This document shows positions 8,541-17,085 of a stretch of DNA of 64,000 bases, piece after piece; the first letter of the stretch is position 1; each line of letters opens with the position of its first letter. The notes beneath the pieces are model-generated. The model worked only from the letters and a program-made list of their open reading frames with translations, searched no databases and was not told the DNA's origin. Location: contig CAYFGP010000017.1 in NCBI GenBank assembly GCA_964342385.1, positions 1 to 64,000 of the forward strand. The letters are read 5' to 3'. The stretch is from Oceanospirillum sp964342385 (lineage in GTDB: Bacteria > Pseudomonadota > Gammaproteobacteria > Pseudomonadales > Halomonadaceae). Made by a program: the position numbers and the translations under genes.

Positions 8541-9821
8541 ATGAAACCCGCAATTGAGGTTTTCTGGCGTTTTTTACTGCTGGGTTGTGTCAGCTTTGGT
8601 GGGCCTGCGGCTCATATCGGTTATTTTCGAACCACCTTTGTGGAAAAGCTCAAATGGTTAGATGATGACGCTTACGCCCGTTTGGTGGCGTTGAGTCAGT
8701 TTCTGCCAGGGCCGGGTTCCAGCCAGGTCGGTTTTGCGATTGGGGTTAATCGTGCCGGTTGGTTGGGAGGCTTGGCAGCGTTTACTGGTTTTACCCTGCC
8801 GTCTTTTGTTTTGTTAACTCTGTTGGCGACGTTGACGTTACAGCATACGGATACCGATCTACTAACCGGTGCGATTCACGGTCTTAAACTGTTGGCTGTG
8901 GTAGTGGTTGCAGATGCCTGTTTGGGGATGTATCGCAATTTTTGTAAGAACCAATGGACGATGGCAATTGCGATATTAACGGCTGTGGCGTTGTTGATGC
9001 TGCCGGGTGTGGCTAGCCAGATTGTGATGCTGATTCTTGCTGCGGGTTTTGGCATCTGGCAAAGACAGCGGGTTATTTCTGAGACGGTCCCTGAAAGCGT
9101 ACCTGAGGCTGTCTCTGTGGGTTCAGTTAATAATGCTGCTCAGAACAGTTCTCAGACAAGCCCTACTCAGGCGGATGAAAATACCGAGCAGAATAGCGTA
9201 TCGCAACAACGCAGTCTGAGTGGTCCAGGTAGTGTGCTGAAAGCCCGTTCGTTATGGTTGTTCTTTGCTTTGTTATTAGGCTTACCTCTGATTGCTTCGA
9301 TTACGGAAAGTCTGGATCTGTTCAGCCGTTTCTATCAGGCCGGTAGCTTGGTGTTTGGTGGCGGTCATGTGGTTCTGCCTCTGTTGCAGGAGTTGGTTGG
9401 CGAAAGCATGGACCCTGATCGTTTCCTGACCGGTTATGCGGCGGCACAGGCGGTACCGGGGCCGATGTTTACTCTGGCCTCTTTCCTGGGCGCTGACCTA
9501 TGGGCGGAGAGTCCGGTTGCCGGTGCTTTTATTGCGACACTGAGTGTTTTTGCGCCAGGTCTATTGCTGATGTACGCCCTGCAACCTCACTGGGAGCAGT
9601 TAGCAGCTAAGCCAAAAATGGCGGCGGCTGTGACAGCGATTAATGCTGCAGTTGTAGGTCTGTTGCTGTCGGCACTGTATTCGCCGGTGTTTAGCTCGGG
9701 AGTGTTATCCGGTGTCGATATGGCGCTGGTGCTGTTGGGTTTCTGGGCGTTAAAGCAACTGAAGTTATCCCTGTTGTGGATTGTGGCGGCTTATCTGATG
9801 GTGGGTATGATCTTTTTCTAA
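8541..9821 (+). CDS. chrA: chromate transporter, CHR family
   Basis: Inner-membrane protein of the long-chain (two-domain) CHR family, which exports chromate; some members may carry other oxyanions. The 426 residues contain two homologous halves. The N-terminal half has SFGGPAAHIGYF (18-29) and the LPGPGSSQ loop; the C-terminal half has FGGGHVVLPLLQEL and VPGPMFTLASFLGA. Between them is a polar, Ser/Gln/Asn-rich cytoplasmic linker (about 180-235) that is longer than usual. Start chosen at ATG 8541 with GGAGAG upstream. The gene stands alone, with no chrB regulator or sulfur genes nearby, so the inducer cannot be guessed. Confidence 0.92.
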   Translation: MKPAIEVFWRFLLLGCVSFGGPAAHIGYFRTTFVEKLKWLDDDAYARLVALSQFLPGPGSSQVGFAIGVNRAGWLGGLAAFTGFTLPSFVLLTLLATLTLQHTDTDLLTGAIHGLKLLAVVVVADACLGMYRNFCKNQWTMAIAILTAVALLMLPGVASQIVMLILAAGFGIWQRQRVISETVPESVPEAVSVGSVNNAAQNSSQTSPTQADENTEQNSVSQQRSLSGPGSVLKARSLWLFFALLLGLPLIASITESLDLFSRFYQAGSLVFGGGHVVLPLLQELVGESMDPDRFLTGYAAAQAVPGPMFTLASFLGADLWAESPVAGAFIATLSVFAPGLLLMYALQPHWEQLAAKPKMAAAVTAINAAVVGLLLSALYSPVFSSGVLSGVDMALVLLGFWALKQLKLSLLWIVAAYLMVGMIFF

Positions 9822-9873
9822 GGCAACAGGTCCTCTAAGGCCGTGTATCTTCTAGGACAATACTGCTTCTAGG

Positions 9874-9944
9874 ATCAGGTTCAGGCCGGTGACTGCGGTT
9901 AGATTATCTCTGGATAAGAGAATAGGGGCAGTCACCGACCTGAT
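9874..9944 (+). repeat. long imperfect inverted repeat after chrA
   Basis: Two paired blocks, ATCAGGT (9874-9880) with ACCTGAT (9938-9944) and GGTGACTGC (9888-9896) with GCAGTCACC (9928-9936), form a bulged hairpin of about 16 bp. It is followed by a pyrimidine-rich stretch, not a clean T-run. It lies between the 3' ends of chrA and a convergent cyclase gene and could end transcription from the left. Confidence 0.55.
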
Positions 9945-9950
9945 GGGTTG

Positions 9951-9994
9951 TTCTTTCTTCTTTCTTCTTTCTTCTAATTCTCAATTCTCAATTC
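9951..9994. repeat. heptanucleotide tandem repeats
   Basis: About 3.6 copies of TTCTTTC (9951-9975) run into 2.7 copies of AATTCTC (9976-9994), ending one base before the stop codon of the leftward cyclase gene. Such short tandem repeats can change length by slippage. Here they are downstream of both genes, so an effect on coding is unlikely. Confidence 0.8.
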
Positions 9995-9995
9995 T

Positions 9996-11264
9996 TTAGA
10001 TCGAAAAGTCTGTTAAGCGGTTGGCTTTAAGTGCTCGTTTATGCTGATACATGCTTTCATCCGCACGGTTGAGCAGGCTTTCAAAACAGTCCTCGGGCGT
10101 CATTTCACAGACACCAAAACTGGCGTTCAAAAACAGCTCACCCTGAGGAATCGATAGCGGAGTGTCAGCCAGTGCTTGTTGCACTTTGCCTTTAACAATC
10201 TGTGCTTCATCTTCATGGGTATTGGGCAATAGGGCCAGGAACTCATCGCCTCCTAAACGGAAGGCAAAGTCGGTCGTTCTAAGCTGTTCGGTAATAATGC
10301 GACCAAAATGGCAAAGAGCATCGTCCCCTACGGCATGACCGTAGGTATCGTTAATGGGTTTAAAGCGGTTCAGATCGATAGACAGGACTGAGAAAGGGGT
10401 TTGGTAGCGTTGAAAACGAGCGATCTCTGCGGTTAATACCTCAGTCAGCTTTTTACGGTTATACAGTTCTGTCAGAGGATCGACCAGAGAAGCCTGTTTT
10501 AGCTTTTTAAAAGCGTTTAGTAGATCGGAATGCTCTTTCAGGATCAGATCTTCAATCTCGGCTATCTCGGAGATTGGTGTCTTAGAACGTTCATAGCTGA
10601 TGTGGTCTGATTGGCTGATCGCTTTCATCTTACCGATAAATTGATCGAAGGGCTGGATGATGCTGGTTTTAATCGTACGGGTATAGACCAGATAGGTGGC
10701 AACGATGGTCAGTATCAGCAGCAATACGTTCATAATAAAGCTTTGCAGCAATGGTAGTTTCAGGCTTTGAAAGCCGTAACCAACACTTAATACGCCTGCG
10801 ATATCACCGGTTTTAGCATTGGCATGACAGCTCAGGCATTCTGCTTCAAACGGGATCGGTTTGGAGTAGATAAAGCCATGATCACTTTGGTAATCAATGC
10901 GGCTATCTGTACCTACGCTATTTAGTAGTTCTACTTCGGTTGTGGTTAGAGCCCGACGGCTTTCACGCTCGCCAAATAGTTCAATTACGGCATCTGAGCG
11001 GTACATGCGGAAATCGGCACTGTCATGGGAGGCGTTGATCTCATTGAGCTTGTCTTCGATATCAGTTTTGCTCCAACCTTTCTGCATAAAGGTATACAGG
11101 TTGGCAAATACCAGGCCTGCCAGAAACTCCCCCTCCTGATGCACGGCTTTTTTCACCAGTGTGACCTGATAAACCACCAGTAACGAGCCTAGAAAGACGG
11201 CTACCAGCAATCCCGAGGCCAGGGAGAGTTTTTTGAATTTAGAAAACAGGGAAATTTTCTGCAT
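9996..11264 (-). CDS. diguanylate cyclase with periplasmic c-type haem sensor domain
   Basis: Inner-membrane enzyme making cyclic-di-GMP from two GTP. The 422 residues contain a TM segment (about 14-34), a periplasmic domain (35-173), a second TM segment (174-194), a linker helix and a GGDEF domain (255-422). The catalytic motif is intact GGDEF (338-342), and an RxxD inhibitory site (RTTD, 329-332) stands exactly five residues before it, so product inhibition is expected. The periplasmic domain carries CLSCH (143-147), the covalent c-haem motif, as in DUF3365/Tll0287-type sensors. Redox or small gas ligands are the probable input; this is inferred from the haem motif. Confidence 0.9.
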   Translation of the reverse strand: MQKISLFSKFKKLSLASGLLVAVFLGSLLVVYQVTLVKKAVHQEGEFLAGLVFANLYTFMQKGWSKTDIEDKLNEINASHDSADFRMYRSDAVIELFGERESRRALTTTEVELLNSVGTDSRIDYQSDHGFIYSKPIPFEAECLSCHANAKTGDIAGVLSVGYGFQSLKLPLLQSFIMNVLLLILTIVATYLVYTRTIKTSIIQPFDQFIGKMKAISQSDHISYERSKTPISEIAEIEDLILKEHSDLLNAFKKLKQASLVDPLTELYNRKKLTEVLTAEIARFQRYQTPFSVLSIDLNRFKPINDTYGHAVGDDALCHFGRIITEQLRTTDFAFRLGGDEFLALLPNTHEDEAQIVKGKVQQALADTPLSIPQGELFLNASFGVCEMTPEDCFESLLNRADESMYQHKRALKANRLTDFSI

Positions 11265-11599
11265 AGAAATCCTTTTTTCAATCTTGGGGTTGCATCAGTC
11301 CAGCAGAGACAGAGGGTGCATAGGCTGATATGAGCACTTCCCTGTCGCGAACCCTTGTTTAGGGCTTTTGTTATTCTTTTTCCTTATTTGATTTTAAAGC
11401 GGATTCTGTTGGCAAGATAATGGTAAAAGGCGCTTTATATAGTTGGCTTGGCTATATAGTGACAGATGTCAAAAAGGTGTCATAGCAGCCAAAGGTGGAG
11501 TGCTTGGGTTAGGAGATCGACTTCCGCTATGCTTAGGTGGTTTATAGGTTGTGAATCAAAAGATAGTAAATACTTACACTGCTTGTGAGTGTGTTGAAT
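11265..11599. other. intergenic region with two palindromes
   Basis: Space upstream of the leftward haem cyclase gene and of a small rightward gene. It contains TATATAG/CTATATA (11436-11442, 11452-11458; spacer 9) and, two bases further on, the palindrome TGACAGATGTCA (11460-11471), followed by another TGTCA half-site. These could be operator sites for either gene. No RNA gene or further reading frame is evident. Confidence 0.4.
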
Positions 11600-11755
11600 A
11601 TGCAAGAATTTGTACAGAATAATCAGGGTGTTATTGCTGCGGTGCTCTTTTTGATGGTGCTGCCGTTTTATATCAAGAAAATCCAGCAGTGGTCTAAAGC
11701 CAGTCAGGAAAAAGCCAAGGCCCGGCGCAAGCGCTTAAAGGATCTCGATCTTTAG
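11600..11755 (+). CDS. 51-residue single-pass membrane protein
   Basis: Small reading frame starting MQEFVQNNQGVIAAVLF. Residues 11-25 are strongly hydrophobic, followed by a positively charged tail (KKIQQWSKASQEKAKARRKRLKD), which predicts one membrane helix with the C-terminus in the cytoplasm. The charge pattern and codon use look coding, but the Shine-Dalgarno sequence is poor (GTG and TTG codons occur in frame just upstream). Function unknown. Small basic-tailed membrane proteins of this kind often regulate larger membrane enzymes; the nearest candidate is the haem-sensor cyclase upstream. Confidence 0.6.
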   Translation: MQEFVQNNQGVIAAVLFLMVLPFYIKKIQQWSKASQEKAKARRKRLKDLDL

Positions 11756-12022
11756 TGTCGCTATGGGTTGTTATCGACTTGGAGTGGTCGTTTTGTAATC
11801 TCTGTGCTGGTAGAGCTGAGGATAAGGACTTAATGACGGCTAAGGCGATCACGATAGCTATGGCAATAGTTGCGATGGTTTAAGTGATTGTTATGGTCGC
11901 GAGATTAGCCAATTAAGCGGGTACTATATATCTATACAGTGCGGTTGTTTTCCGTTAGGGTGAGGCTTCTTTAAACGCAGTTTCACCCTATCTTGATCCG
12001 CAGCCATATCTGAGGACACGCC

Positions 12023-13153
12023 ATGGCAGAGCAGCAAACCGATAAGCTTTTAATGAAGGATGGTCTGAATCAGGCGGCGATTGAGCATATCGCACAGATT
12101 TTTACTCAGGCTTGGCCTGAGTTCCCAGCCAAAGATTTTATTGCTTATGCCTGTCAGGATCTGGAAGCACTTGAGCTTAAGCAACGTATCCAACAGATTA
12201 TTCATGCGCTTGGCAAGGTACTGCCCCAGCCGTTTAAACACAGTGTACCTATGCTGGAAGGTTTTGCCCGCCATTGGCAGGTAGCTGATCCTGAATCATC
12301 TTTACGAGGTTTTCCTGCCTGGGCGGTAACGGACTATATCGCTGAGTTTGGTCTGGAGCAGCCCGAGCTGGCGCTACCACTGCTGAAGCAGTTTACCCCG
12401 CTGTTTTCCTCTGAATTTGCCATTCGTCCTTTTATCATTCAACACTTTGAGCTCACTCAGGAGCATCTTCAGCAGTGGGTGAGTGATGACGATGAACATG
12501 TGCGACGGTTAGTCTCTGAAGGGACCCGTCCCAGACTACCTTGGGGGCAGCAACTGCCCGCTCTAATTAAAGATCCTGCTCCCAGTCTGCCGTTATTGGA
12601 CCAGTTGGTGGATGATGAGAGCGAATACGTGCGTCGCTCGGTTGCTAATCACCTGAATGATATTGCCAAGGATCATCCGCAGTTGGTAATTGAGGTGTGC
12701 CAGCGTTGGCATCAAACACCCGGTAAGAAACGGGATTGGGTGATCAAACATGCGACTAGGACCTTAGTGAAACAAGGCTTACCGGAAGTATTTGAGTTGC
12801 TGGGTTATGAAGCTGATCCTCAACTGAGTGCAGAGATTCAATTAGATCAAACTCAGTTGGTATTAGGTGATAGCCTGGAGTTTGCCGTACAGCTGAAGCC
12901 TGAGCGTAAAGGCAGTCAAAAGCTGGTGGTGGATTATGCCATTCATCATATGAAGGCTAACGGTGAGCTGAGTGCCAAGGTGTTCAAACTCAAAAGTCTG
13001 AGCCTTAAACAGCCGGAAACCCTGGCTAAAAAACATGCCATCAAAAAGATCACCACCCGACGTTATTACACCGGTCAGCATAAATTGGAGGTTCTGATAA
13101 ATGGTCGTGCGGTAGCCGAAAAAAGCTTTTGGCTGGATGTGCCAGAGGATTAG
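12023..13153 (+). CDS. DNA alkylation repair protein, AlkC-like
   Basis: HEAT-like repeat DNA glycosylase-family protein of 376 residues. The middle contains the family segments HVRRLVSEGTRPRLPWG (about 166-182) and EYVRRSVANHLNDIAKDHP, each with the paired arginines of AlkC/COG4335 proteins. After about residue 265 the sequence changes to a beta-rich segment (IQLDQTQLVLGDSLEFAVQL and onward), which fits the immunoglobulin-like domain known in AlkC. AlkC removes 3-methyladenine and 3-methylcytosine from DNA; the same activity is expected. Start ATG 12023. Monocistronic, convergent with a GST gene. Confidence 0.85.
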   Translation: MAEQQTDKLLMKDGLNQAAIEHIAQIFTQAWPEFPAKDFIAYACQDLEALELKQRIQQIIHALGKVLPQPFKHSVPMLEGFARHWQVADPESSLRGFPAWAVTDYIAEFGLEQPELALPLLKQFTPLFSSEFAIRPFIIQHFELTQEHLQQWVSDDDEHVRRLVSEGTRPRLPWGQQLPALIKDPAPSLPLLDQLVDDESEYVRRSVANHLNDIAKDHPQLVIEVCQRWHQTPGKKRDWVIKHATRTLVKQGLPEVFELLGYEADPQLSAEIQLDQTQLVLGDSLEFAVQLKPERKGSQKLVVDYAIHHMKANGELSAKVFKLKSLSLKQPETLAKKHAIKKITTRRYYTGQHKLEVLINGRAVAEKSFWLDVPED

Positions 13154-13159
13154 GGGCGA

Positions 13160-13177
13160 TTGTGGAGTACTCCACAA
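13160..13177. repeat. 18-bp perfect palindrome
   Basis: TTGTGGAGTACTCCACAA reads the same on both strands and sits in the 56-base gap between the 3' ends of the AlkC-like and GST genes. No T-run follows, so it is not a standard terminator. It could be a protein-binding site or a hairpin that protects mRNA ends. Confidence 0.6.
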
Positions 13178-13209
13178 CCGACCTGTTTCTTATCGGTTCC
13201 GATTATCTA

Positions 13210-13893
13210 TCAATCCTGATCAATCTCGGCAACGGCAATCACTTCTGCTTCATCACAGGCTGCAGCCTTCCATTCCTGATAGGCTTCCAGCTGCTCTACC
13301 TGCTGACAGTAAGCCTGACAAGCTTCCGGCAGATCTACCTGATAGGTGATAAAACGGCTGACTACAGGTGCATAAAACGCATCGGCGATAGAAAACTCAC
13401 CCAGTAACCAAGGCCCACCTGAAGCGGTTAACAGCTGTTGCCATAGATTGCTGATACGGTCGATCTCTTTCTGAGCAGCGTCTGATGGCGTAAAGCCTGA
13501 GAAGGTTTTACGCATATTCATTGGTAGCTCCGCACGCAGGGCAAAAAAGCCGGAGTGCATTTCGGAAACTGCTGAACGACCCATCGCTCTTAGGTTAGAG
13601 TCTTCAGGCCAGAACTGTCCCTCACAACATTCGTTGATATATTCGCAGATCGCCAGAGAATCCCAGATCTCTATTTCTTGTCCTTGTTGCCCGTCTTCTT
13701 TCGATCCTTCTGTCTTCAACACGGGCACCTTGCGGCTGGCTGAGTATTGGGCCATTAACGCTGGCATCTCATCGGTCATCAAAGGGATGCGGATCTCGTT
13801 AAAGCTCCAGTTGGCCTGCTTCATTAACAGCCAAGGGCGCATCGACCAGGATGAGTAGTTTTTATTGCCTATGATCAGGGTTCTTTCAGTCAT
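13210..13893 (-). CDS. glutathione S-transferase family protein
   Basis: Cytosolic GST-fold protein, 227 residues, probably conjugating glutathione or reducing substrates. The N-terminal thioredoxin-like domain starts TLIIGNKNYSSWSMRPWLL, where the serine of the SSWS turn is the usual glutathione-activating residue in this subfamily; RKVPVL and WDSLAICEYI are the glutathione-binding segments. The alpha-helical C-terminal domain includes FSIADAFYAPVVSRF. Start at 13893 has GGAGGAAG upstream. It is divergent from a LysR regulator at 14131, which probably controls it. Substrate unknown. Confidence 0.87.
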   Translation of the reverse strand: MTERTLIIGNKNYSSWSMRPWLLMKQANWSFNEIRIPLMTDEMPALMAQYSASRKVPVLKTEGSKEDGQQGQEIEIWDSLAICEYINECCEGQFWPEDSNLRAMGRSAVSEMHSGFFALRAELPMNMRKTFSGFTPSDAAQKEIDRISNLWQQLLTASGGPWLLGEFSIADAFYAPVVSRFITYQVDLPEACQAYCQQVEQLEAYQEWKAAACDEAEVIAVAEIDQD

Positions 13894-14130
13894 TTTTCTT
13901 CCTCCATGTGATGGCAGTTAGTCTGGAAGAATCGAGTGAAGCGCTCAAACGAATAATATTTACTTCAGGTATAAGCGAGGCTTATCGGTCTGCTTGATAG
14001 GGAAAAGGGTATGATAGTGACCAGGCGGGAGTTCTTGGGATAGCTAGATTATCAGTAAAACAGCCATGACAGATGTTGTAGAAAGCGGTGGCAGAGCGCC
14101 GTTTAAGATAAAAGCCAGGAGGATAACAAT

Positions 14131-15015
14131 ATGATGGAAACCGAGCTGTTACGCACCTTTCTGGCAGTAGTCGATACCGGTAGTTTTACCCGTGCAGCCA
14201 GGCAGATTTTCCATACCCAGGCGGCAGTCAGTCAGCAGATGAAGCGGCTGGAGCAGACCCTAGGCAAAACGTTATTTGAGCGTGAAGGGCGGGTGCTGGA
14301 GCTGACTCAGGATGGCAAAGCTCTGACCGGTTATGCCCGTCGGATAGTGAATCTGCACGATGAGGCGATGCAACAGCTACAGCAAGAAGAAGCCTGTCCA
14401 CCGTTACGTTTGGGCTGCCCGGATGATTATCTGCATACAGTGGTACCAGGACTGTTAGCGCTGATTCAGGAGCGTTTCCCTAAGCTTGAGGTACAGGTTT
14501 TTGGTGGTTCGACCAACCGTTTGCGTCCCCAATTGGATGCCGGTGAGTTGCACTTATCGGTGATGACTCGTCATCCCGGTAGTGATGAGGGATATACCCT
14601 GTTTCAGGATCAGGGCGTATGGGTGATTCCTGACGGTATGGACCCGGAAAAGGTAGAAGTATTACCTTTGGCACTGTCCGAACCGGATTGTAAGTTTTAC
14701 AGTACTGCCATTGATGGTCTGGAGAAGCTGGGGCGTGATTATCAGATTCGTGCCGTGGCCAATAATACGGCGTTGCTGGCGGAACTGGTGCGACGTAACG
14801 GTATGGTCAGTGCTATGGTGACCAGTGGTGTTCCGGCAGGGCTGACGACGCTGGAAGCGGGTACCACATTGCCTGATCTGCCTTCGGTGGCGATTGTGAT
14901 GGCGATGGCAGCAAAAGGCCATCCATTAGTGACGGCACCTGTGATACAGCAGATCTGTCAGGCGTTCAGATCCGGCTCCTGGAACCCTGTGCCTCTTTCC
15001 GCCGCTGCAAGCTGA
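14131..15015 (+). CDS. LysR-family transcriptional regulator
   Basis: DNA-binding regulator of 294 residues. The winged helix-turn-helix is residues 4-62 (LLRTFLAVVDTGSFTRAARQ, QAAVSQQMKRLEQTLGKTLFER), followed by the linker helix and a periplasmic-binding-protein-like effector domain. AGGAGG lies eight bases before ATG 14131. The neighbour on the other side, 237 bases away and divergent, is a glutathione S-transferase gene, the usual arrangement for a LysR target. The effector is unknown. Confidence 0.9.
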   Translation: MMETELLRTFLAVVDTGSFTRAARQIFHTQAAVSQQMKRLEQTLGKTLFEREGRVLELTQDGKALTGYARRIVNLHDEAMQQLQQEEACPPLRLGCPDDYLHTVVPGLLALIQERFPKLEVQVFGGSTNRLRPQLDAGELHLSVMTRHPGSDEGYTLFQDQGVWVIPDGMDPEKVEVLPLALSEPDCKFYSTAIDGLEKLGRDYQIRAVANNTALLAELVRRNGMVSAMVTSGVPAGLTTLEAGTTLPDLPSVAIVMAMAAKGHPLVTAPVIQQICQAFRSGSWNPVPLSAAAS

Positions 15016-15081
15016 CGGTAAACTTATTCCCTATCGCTTAACCCTTTTTTCTTAATCCCTCTTGCACCTGTGGATAAAACA

Positions 15082-15444
15082 ATGTCATTTGATAAGTTAA
15101 GAAGTCTGGTTTACTCAACAGAAACGGGTCGTGTGTGCCCGGATTGTGAGAATCCAGTGGATCAATGTACCTGTAAACAAGCCGATGACAGTATTCCTGA
15201 AGGGGATGGTATTGTCCGGGTGAGTCGCGAAACCAAGGGGCGTAAAGGCAAGGGTGTCACCCTGATTAAAGGTGTGCCGGTTCCTGCTAGCGAGCTGAAG
15301 AAACTGGCCAAAGAGCTGAAGACCCGTTGTGGTACCGGTGGTGCGGTTAAAGATCATGTGATTGAGATCCAGGGTGACCAGCGTGATCTGCTGGTACAAC
15401 TGCTCACCGATAAAGGTTTTAAAGTGAAAAAAGCCGGTGGCTGA
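15082..15444 (+). CDS. yciH: SUI1-family translation factor YciH
   Basis: Homologue of eukaryotic eIF1 that can influence start-codon fidelity on the 30S subunit. The 120-residue protein has the SUI1 core GRKGKGVTLIKGVPVP and CGTGGAVKDHVIEIQGDQRDLL. The N-terminal LVYSTETGRVCPDCENP with four cysteines (CPDC and CTC) is a putative metal knuckle, present in some relatives but not in E. coli YciH. ATG 15082 gives the expected MSFDKLRSLVYSTETG start; a GTG at 15070 is in frame but adds nothing conserved. The 3' end overlaps the next gene by eight bases. Confidence 0.92.
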   Translation: MSFDKLRSLVYSTETGRVCPDCENPVDQCTCKQADDSIPEGDGIVRVSRETKGRKGKGVTLIKGVPVPASELKKLAKELKTRCGTGGAVKDHVIEIQGDQRDLLVQLLTDKGFKVKKAGG

Positions 15445-15769
15445 TTGGTATCTGTACGTAATAGAAACCGACGGCCAGCGTCTGTATACCGGGATTACCA
15501 CGGATGTGGAACGGCGCTTTGCTGAGCACCAATCCGGTAAAGGCGCGCGTTTTATGCGGGGCCGTAAAACCTTTACTTTGCGCCACCAGCAGCTGATTGG
15601 CAGTCGCAGTTTGGCGTCAAAAGCAGAGTACGCTTTTAAGCAGTTAAAGCGCAGCGATAAGCTGTTTTGGTTGGCTCAGGGGGAGATTCCTTTCCACCCA
15701 GAAACCGGAAAGCTATCTATAACCGCAGCCACAACCACGCAAGCAGCTAAAAATACAGAAAATTGCTAA
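15437..15769 (+). CDS. yhbQ: GIY-YIG nuclease-domain protein, YhbQ/UPF0213 family
   Basis: Small 110-residue protein with a single GIY-YIG domain: WYLYVIETDGQRLYTGITTDVERRFAEHQSGKGARF, then KAEYAFKQLKR. It closely matches E. coli YhbQ, a DNA-processing endonuclease-like protein of unclear role. Start is GTG at 15437, eight bases inside the yciH 3' end, so translation is probably coupled. The last 15 residues are Thr/Ala-rich and not conserved. Confidence 0.88.
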   Translation: MADWYLYVIETDGQRLYTGITTDVERRFAEHQSGKGARFMRGRKTFTLRHQQLIGSRSLASKAEYAFKQLKRSDKLFWLAQGEIPFHPETGKLSITAATTTQAAKNTENC

Positions 15770-15824
15770 GTCCAAGCTCAGACCCAAGCATGGAAACAGC
15801 AGAATAATAAAATCAGGATTAGAG

Positions 15825-16244
15825 ATGACGACAGAATCAAAGCAAGACCCACGCCCTTACGGTACTGAAGATGCGTCTTTCCAGGCCGCAGGCGGTGAAG
15901 AAGGCATTAAAAAACTGGTTGATGGGTTCTATAAAGCGATGGATACCTTGCCAGAAGCCAAGCGTATTCGTGATATGCACGATCCAGATCTGACCATATC
16001 CGCTGACAAACTGTACCGTTTCCTGTGCGGCTGGTTAGGTGGCCCGACGCTGTTCCGTGAGAAGTATGGCCCGATCTCTATTCCTCGTGCTCACTCTCAT
16101 CTGGATATCGGTATTGCCGAGCGTGATGCCTGGCTGCTGTGTATGAAGGAAGCGCTGAAGGATCAGGATTACGCCGATGACTTTAAAGAATATTTGATGG
16201 TTCAGCTATTCCGTCCGGCAGAGTTCTGTCGTACCCGCGACTAA
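15825..16244 (+). CDS. group II truncated haemoglobin
   Basis: Haem-binding 2-over-2 globin of 139 residues. Typical TrHbII segments are PYGTEDASFQAAGG (about 11-24), LYRFLCGWLGGP, the proximal histidine region PRAHSHLDIG and the G8 tryptophan in RDAWLLCM. Such proteins bind oxygen and handle nitric oxide or peroxide. The start has no close partner gene; a strong terminator follows. Confident in family, not in physiological ligand. Confidence 0.93.
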   Translation: MTTESKQDPRPYGTEDASFQAAGGEEGIKKLVDGFYKAMDTLPEAKRIRDMHDPDLTISADKLYRFLCGWLGGPTLFREKYGPISIPRAHSHLDIGIAERDAWLLCMKEALKDQDYADDFKEYLMVQLFRPAEFCRTRD

Positions 16245-16270
16245 TACCTTGCAAGATGGAATGATCAAAA

Positions 16271-16307
16271 CCGCCAAGGCCTGATCAAAGGCGTTGGCGG
16301 TTTTTTT
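16271..16307. terminator. bidirectional terminator between globin and GST
   Basis: CCGCCAA (16271-16277) and TTGGCGG (16294-16300) flank a 16-base loop, with TTTTTTT on the plus side and AAAA just before the stem for the minus side. It serves the convergent globin and GST genes. Confidence 0.88.
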
Positions 16308-16326
16308 ATGGTTTCTATCTAATGTT

Positions 16327-16923
16327 TTATTCAATGCCCGGCATAGGAATAAAGCCCGGCAGCTCTTTTATGCGCGCCATCCAGGCATTAATCGCCGTAT
16401 AGTCAGACAGATCTATACCGCCTTCCCAGGCAACAGCCAGATAAGGAAATACGGCACAATCAGCGATAGTTGGGCGACCCAGAGCCAACCAATCATGCTG
16501 CTGCAGGTGTTGCTCCAGTACCGGCAGGATAATCCCAGAGATATCCAAAGTACGGGACTTATCCAGTGGAATACCAAACTTATCAATTAAACGGGCAGCG
16601 GCTGGGCCGTGCTGAATCTCATTGGCAGCGGTAGATAACCATTGCATTACTTGAGCTTGTTGCGCTGCGCCATCCGGCCACCACTGAGTACCACCATATT
16701 GGCGGGCCAGATAAACCAAAATAGACTGAGAGTCCCTGAGTACCAGATCACCGTCTTGCAATACCGGTAGCTGGCCCAGCGGATTTAGCTCAATCACGGG
16801 GGCTTGTTTATGCTCACCGGCCAGGAAGTCCACAGGCTGAAGTTCCAGCGGAATGTCCGCCAGAGCGGCAAATAATCGAACCTTGTAGCAGTTACCGGAT
16901 AGATCTAAATCATACAGTTTCAT
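16327..16923 (-). CDS. glutathione S-transferase
   Basis: Second GST-fold protein of the window, 198 residues from ATG 16923 (MKLYDLDLSGNCYKVRLF). GAGGAT precedes this ATG at good spacing, so the longer reading from 16953 is less likely. The thioredoxin-like half has LNPLGQLPVLQDGD and DSQSILVYLA; the helical half has PTIADCAVFPYLA. The subclass resembles YfcG/beta-like GSTs whose N-terminal SGNCYKVRL aligns with SGNSYKVRL. It is divergent from the LysR gene at 17086. Substrate unknown. Confidence 0.9.
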   Translation of the reverse strand: MKLYDLDLSGNCYKVRLFAALADIPLELQPVDFLAGEHKQAPVIELNPLGQLPVLQDGDLVLRDSQSILVYLARQYGGTQWWPDGAAQQAQVMQWLSTAANEIQHGPAAARLIDKFGIPLDKSRTLDISGIILPVLEQHLQQHDWLALGRPTIADCAVFPYLAVAWEGGIDLSDYTAINAWMARIKELPGFIPMPGIE

Positions 16924-16983
16924 CCTGATATCCTCATTGTTGTGAGTGGACACTTGTCCTGGCTAAGTCATCGCGTTGCTCAC

Positions 16984-17033
16984 TGTAGGCTGTCTACAAA
17001 GTGTAATAAATGCCATAAAGTGGATATCTTTAT
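16984..17033. promoter_or_regulatory. two inverted repeats in the GST-LysR divergent region
   Basis: TGTAG-N5-CTACA (16984-16988, 16994-16998) and ATAAAG-N7-CTTTAT (17015-17020, 17028-17033) lie between the two divergent starts. Interrupted palindromes of this size are the usual form of LysR operators, so these are the best candidates for binding by the regulator at 17086. Confidence 0.45.
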
Positions 17034-17085
17034 TTCGTTTTATGCACAAATAGCAAAAGGCTGGGATATCTAGGGCAGGACAGAT

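Noticed and set aside
9951..9994. Phase-variable coding repeat
   Set aside because: The heptamer repeats lie after the stop codons of both convergent genes, so length changes would not alter a protein.
11833..11883. 16-codon hydrophobic reading frame (MTAKAITIAMAIVAMV) with AAGGA upstream
   Set aside because: Spacing to the ATG is only four bases and the peptide is too short to judge.
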